A DNA stretch of 64,000 nt from Bdellovibrionales bacterium (lineage in GTDB: Bacteria; Bdellovibrionota; Bdellovibrionia; Bdellovibrionales; UBA1609), in NCBI GenBank assembly GCA_016714165.1, contig JADJNU010000001.1, forward strand, positions 868,001 through 932,000, read 5' to 3'. The notes beneath the pieces are model-generated. The model was not told the origin of the DNA. It saw only the letters and a list, made by a program, of their open reading frames with translations, and did not search any database. Below, one piece after another: positions 62,426-64,000 of this stretch. The stretch's first letter is position 1. Each line of letters starts with the position of its first letter. The translations under genes were made by a program, and so were the position numbers.

Positions 62426-63561
62426 TCGATCCAACCGCCCCCGAGCAGCTGCTGATCGCGATAAAAAACAGCTGCCTGACCTGGCGTTACGGCCCTTTGA
62501 GGCTCCTCAAAAACCACAAGGAATTTTTCATCAGGCCCCTCTTCCTTGCTCCGCTCGATTCGCGCTGGAACCCCACGATGCTGAAATCGAATTTTTACTC
62601 GTAAAGTCTCACCATCAACCACTTGATTGAGCCAACTCAGACGATGAACTTTCATTTGTGAAGAATAAAGATACTTCTCTTCTCCCAGCCAAACTGTATG
62701 ATCTTCAGCGTCTATTTTCACCACGTAAAGAGGATTACCGACAGCGATTCCCAAACCCTTTCGCTGTCCGTAGGTAAATTGATGAATTCCCTCATGGAGA
62801 CCTAATAATTCACCACTCGGAAAAAGACGCAATTCACCAGAGTGAAGATCGTCAGAAGAAATCTGACTTTCAATGAAAGAGGCATAGCCCTTTTTTCCAA
62901 CAAAACAAATACCTGTGGAATCTTTCTTTCGAGCGACACAAAGACCCTTTTCTTCTGCGTACTTCCGGATATCATCTTTTTTCCAAGTTCCTACTGGAAA
63001 AATTAAATTCGGCAGTATTTCTGGTCTTAGGGTAAACAGAAAATAAGTTTGATCTTTCCAATCATCTTCGCTCGTGAAAATCGCCGCGCGCCCATCCGAC
63101 CCGATCGAAATCGTCGCATAATGACCTGTTGCCAAATATTGACAGTCCAACTCCCGCATTTTTTGAATTAAATGGTCAAATTTTAGAAAAGTATTGCAGT
63201 TCACACAAGGAACGGGAGTACGGCCCTTCAGGTAAGAGTTAACAAAATCATCAATTACATGAGCTTTAAATTTTGCTTCGCAGTTCATCACGTAAAAGGG
63301 AATTCCCAATTTATCTGCAACAGCCCTCGCGTCATCCACATCAATACTCGAACAACAGGTGCCGTTTCCTTCCTGAATTTCACAACTATCGACGGAGTAG
63401 TCCCACACTTGCATCGTCACACCGACGACATCGTAACCTTGGCTAACCAAAATCTCTGCTGCCACCGCTGAGTCGACTCCCCCGCTCATAGCAACCAAGA
63501 CCCTACCTTTGCTAATTTCCCTTTTAACAGATTGAGAAGCCAGCCCATCGAAATTATACAT
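62422..63561 (-). CDS. mnmA: tRNA 2-thiouridylase MnmA
   Basis: MnmA makes 2-thiouridine at the wobble position of Lys, Glu and Gln tRNAs, with sulfur from a cysteine desulfurase. 379 residues: VAMSGGVDSAVAAEIL is the ATP pyrophosphatase P-loop; TPVPCVNCNTFLKFDHL holds the first catalytic cysteine; DSTGICFVGKKGYASFI the second; YLATGHYATI and FTYGQRKGLGI are family motifs. The TCCSSIDVDDARAVA insert is common in some lineages. Its start overlaps the desulfurase stop by 8 nt, consistent with supply of sulfur by that enzyme. Confidence 0.94.
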   Translation of the reverse strand: MYNFDGLASQSVKREISKGRVLVAMSGGVDSAVAAEILVSQGYDVVGVTMQVWDYSVDSCEIQEGNGTCCSSIDVDDARAVADKLGIPFYVMNCEAKFKAHVIDDFVNSYLKGRTPVPCVNCNTFLKFDHLIQKMRELDCQYLATGHYATISIGSDGRAAIFTSEDDWKDQTYFLFTLRPEILPNLIFPVGTWKKDDIRKYAEEKGLCVARKKDSTGICFVGKKGYASFIESQISSDDLHSGELRLFPSGELLGLHEGIHQFTYGQRKGLGIAVGNPLYVVKIDAEDHTVWLGEEKYLYSSQMKVHRLSWLNQVVDGETLRVKIRFQHRGVPARIERSKEEGPDEKFLVVFEEPQRAVTPGQAAVFYRDQQLLGGGWIE

Positions 63562-64000
63562 ATTTCTCTCGCAATCGATCGTTATGAAGACCCCTGAGGC
63601 GCAACACTGTTACTTTCAAAATATCCAAAAACCTGTCCAATTCATCCTGGGTTGTTCCCCAGCCAATACTGATGCGCAAGGAACTCTGAGCTTCTTCTCG
63701 ATTCAAGCCCATTGCCAGCAAAGTAGGGCTTGGCTCTGTATTTCCCGAACTGCAAGCAGCCCCTGTCGACACCGAAACTCCCAAGATATCTAAGTTCATC
63801 AAAAGGGTTTCGCCATCAACACCGTCGATCAACGCACAGGTCGTGTTCGGCAGACGTTTTCCTCTCTGACCAAGCACTCTTAAATCCGATATCTCATCGA
63901 TCAATCTTGCTTCAATATAGTCGCGAAGTTTTTTCATCTCGCCTGCCCGAGATTCAATCTGATTCTGAAATTGGCACATCCAACCCAATGCTGCCGATGC
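63554..64000 (-). CDS. Cysteine desulfurase, C-terminal part (gene continues past window)
   Basis: The frame is open at base 64000, so only the last 148 residues are seen. VSVSTGAACSSGNTEPSPTLLAMGL is the active-site loop of IscS/NifS-type desulfurases with the sulfur-carrying cysteine. LPNTTCALIDGVDGETLL and SLRISIGWGTTQDELDRFL are also family segments. The PLP lysine lies outside the window. Close coupling to mnmA suggests a role in tRNA thiolation, though it may also serve iron-sulfur assembly. Confidence 0.9.
   Translation of the reverse strand, partial: ASAALGWMCQFQNQIESRAGEMKKLRDYIEARLIDEISDLRVLGQRGKRLPNTTCALIDGVDGETLLMNLDILGVSVSTGAACSSGNTEPSPTLLAMGLNREEAQSSLRISIGWGTTQDELDRFLDILKVTVLRLRGLHNDRLREKYV

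Overview
The window reads as a chromosomal segment of a Gram-negative bacterium rich in exported proteins: about half of the genes carry signal peptides, lipoprotein boxes or outer-membrane barrel features, while the housekeeping genes are ordinary. There is no rRNA, tRNA, CRISPR array, transposase or integrase that I can see. The mix of many small secreted proteins, secreted hydrolases, murein-recycling enzymes and a haem-c/Tat operon fits a predatory or scavenging lineage such as Bdellovibrionota, but that is inference from gene content and not proven by any marker here.

Layout. 0-1.3 kb: secreted GH15 glucoamylase cut by the window edge. 1.5-4.1 kb: ABC-F ATPase and inorganic pyrophosphatase. 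4.1-18.8 kb: an accessory region of exported proteins (astacin-type protease, a two-repeat protein, a small barrel, an exported nucleotidyltransferase-fold protein, cysteine-rich proteins, a CreA-like protein, a tandem pair of cysteine-rich paralogues, an esterase lipoprotein). 18.9-22.9 kb: a minus-strand murein-recycling operon (LD-carboxypeptidase, serine hydrolase, Mpl) behind a dCMP deaminase. 23-30.1 kb: AGE-family sugar epimerase-like protein, a fibre-like protein with a Peptidase S74 chaperone and its overlapping partner, a VWA protein. 30.3-35.1 kb: RNase HI, then an operon of a lipoprotein, a Tat-exported DUF1501-like protein and two haem-c lipoproteins. 35.2-41.6 kb: thermonuclease, Uup, an SH3/NlpC-like hydrolase, small exported proteins, an RlmI-like methyltransferase. 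41.6-43.5 kb: a PadR/membrane-protein operon between two inverted copies of a dispersed repeat. 43.5-52.7 kb: purine operon in the order purM, FAD-like gene, purB, purC, purS, purQ, purL, purF on the minus strand, with a terminator-containing leader. 53-58 kb: a barrel protein, a GH27 alpha-galactosidase lipoprotein and a sodium symporter. 58-64 kb: der, era, rnc, mtaB, mnmA and the end of a cysteine desulfurase, all minus strand and mostly overlapping.

How genes work together. Desulfurase plus MnmA supply 2-thiouridine in tRNA, MtaB adds methylthio groups to t6A, and RNase III, Era and Der serve ribosome assembly. PurM/B/C/S/Q/L/F cover most of IMP synthesis, with PurSQL forming the FGAM synthase complex. 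LdcA-like enzyme trims tetrapeptides and Mpl reuses the tripeptide, so those two form a recycling route. GH15, GH27 and AGE proteins point to use of external glycans.

Two cross-cutting observations matter for any reader. First, at least seven genes (two ABC-F genes, the exported nucleotidyltransferase, the RlmI-like gene, the small membrane gene, padR and purQ) are broken by single-base losses, mostly in short homopolymers, with clean reading frames on either side. This looks more like sequencing error than decay, although the 40.9-43.1 kb stretch holds nine of them. Second, there are non-coding elements not explained by the genes: a repeat placed just after stop codons with a very strong foldback in one copy, two similar structured leaders ahead of exported-protein genes, and an attenuator-like leader ahead of purM.
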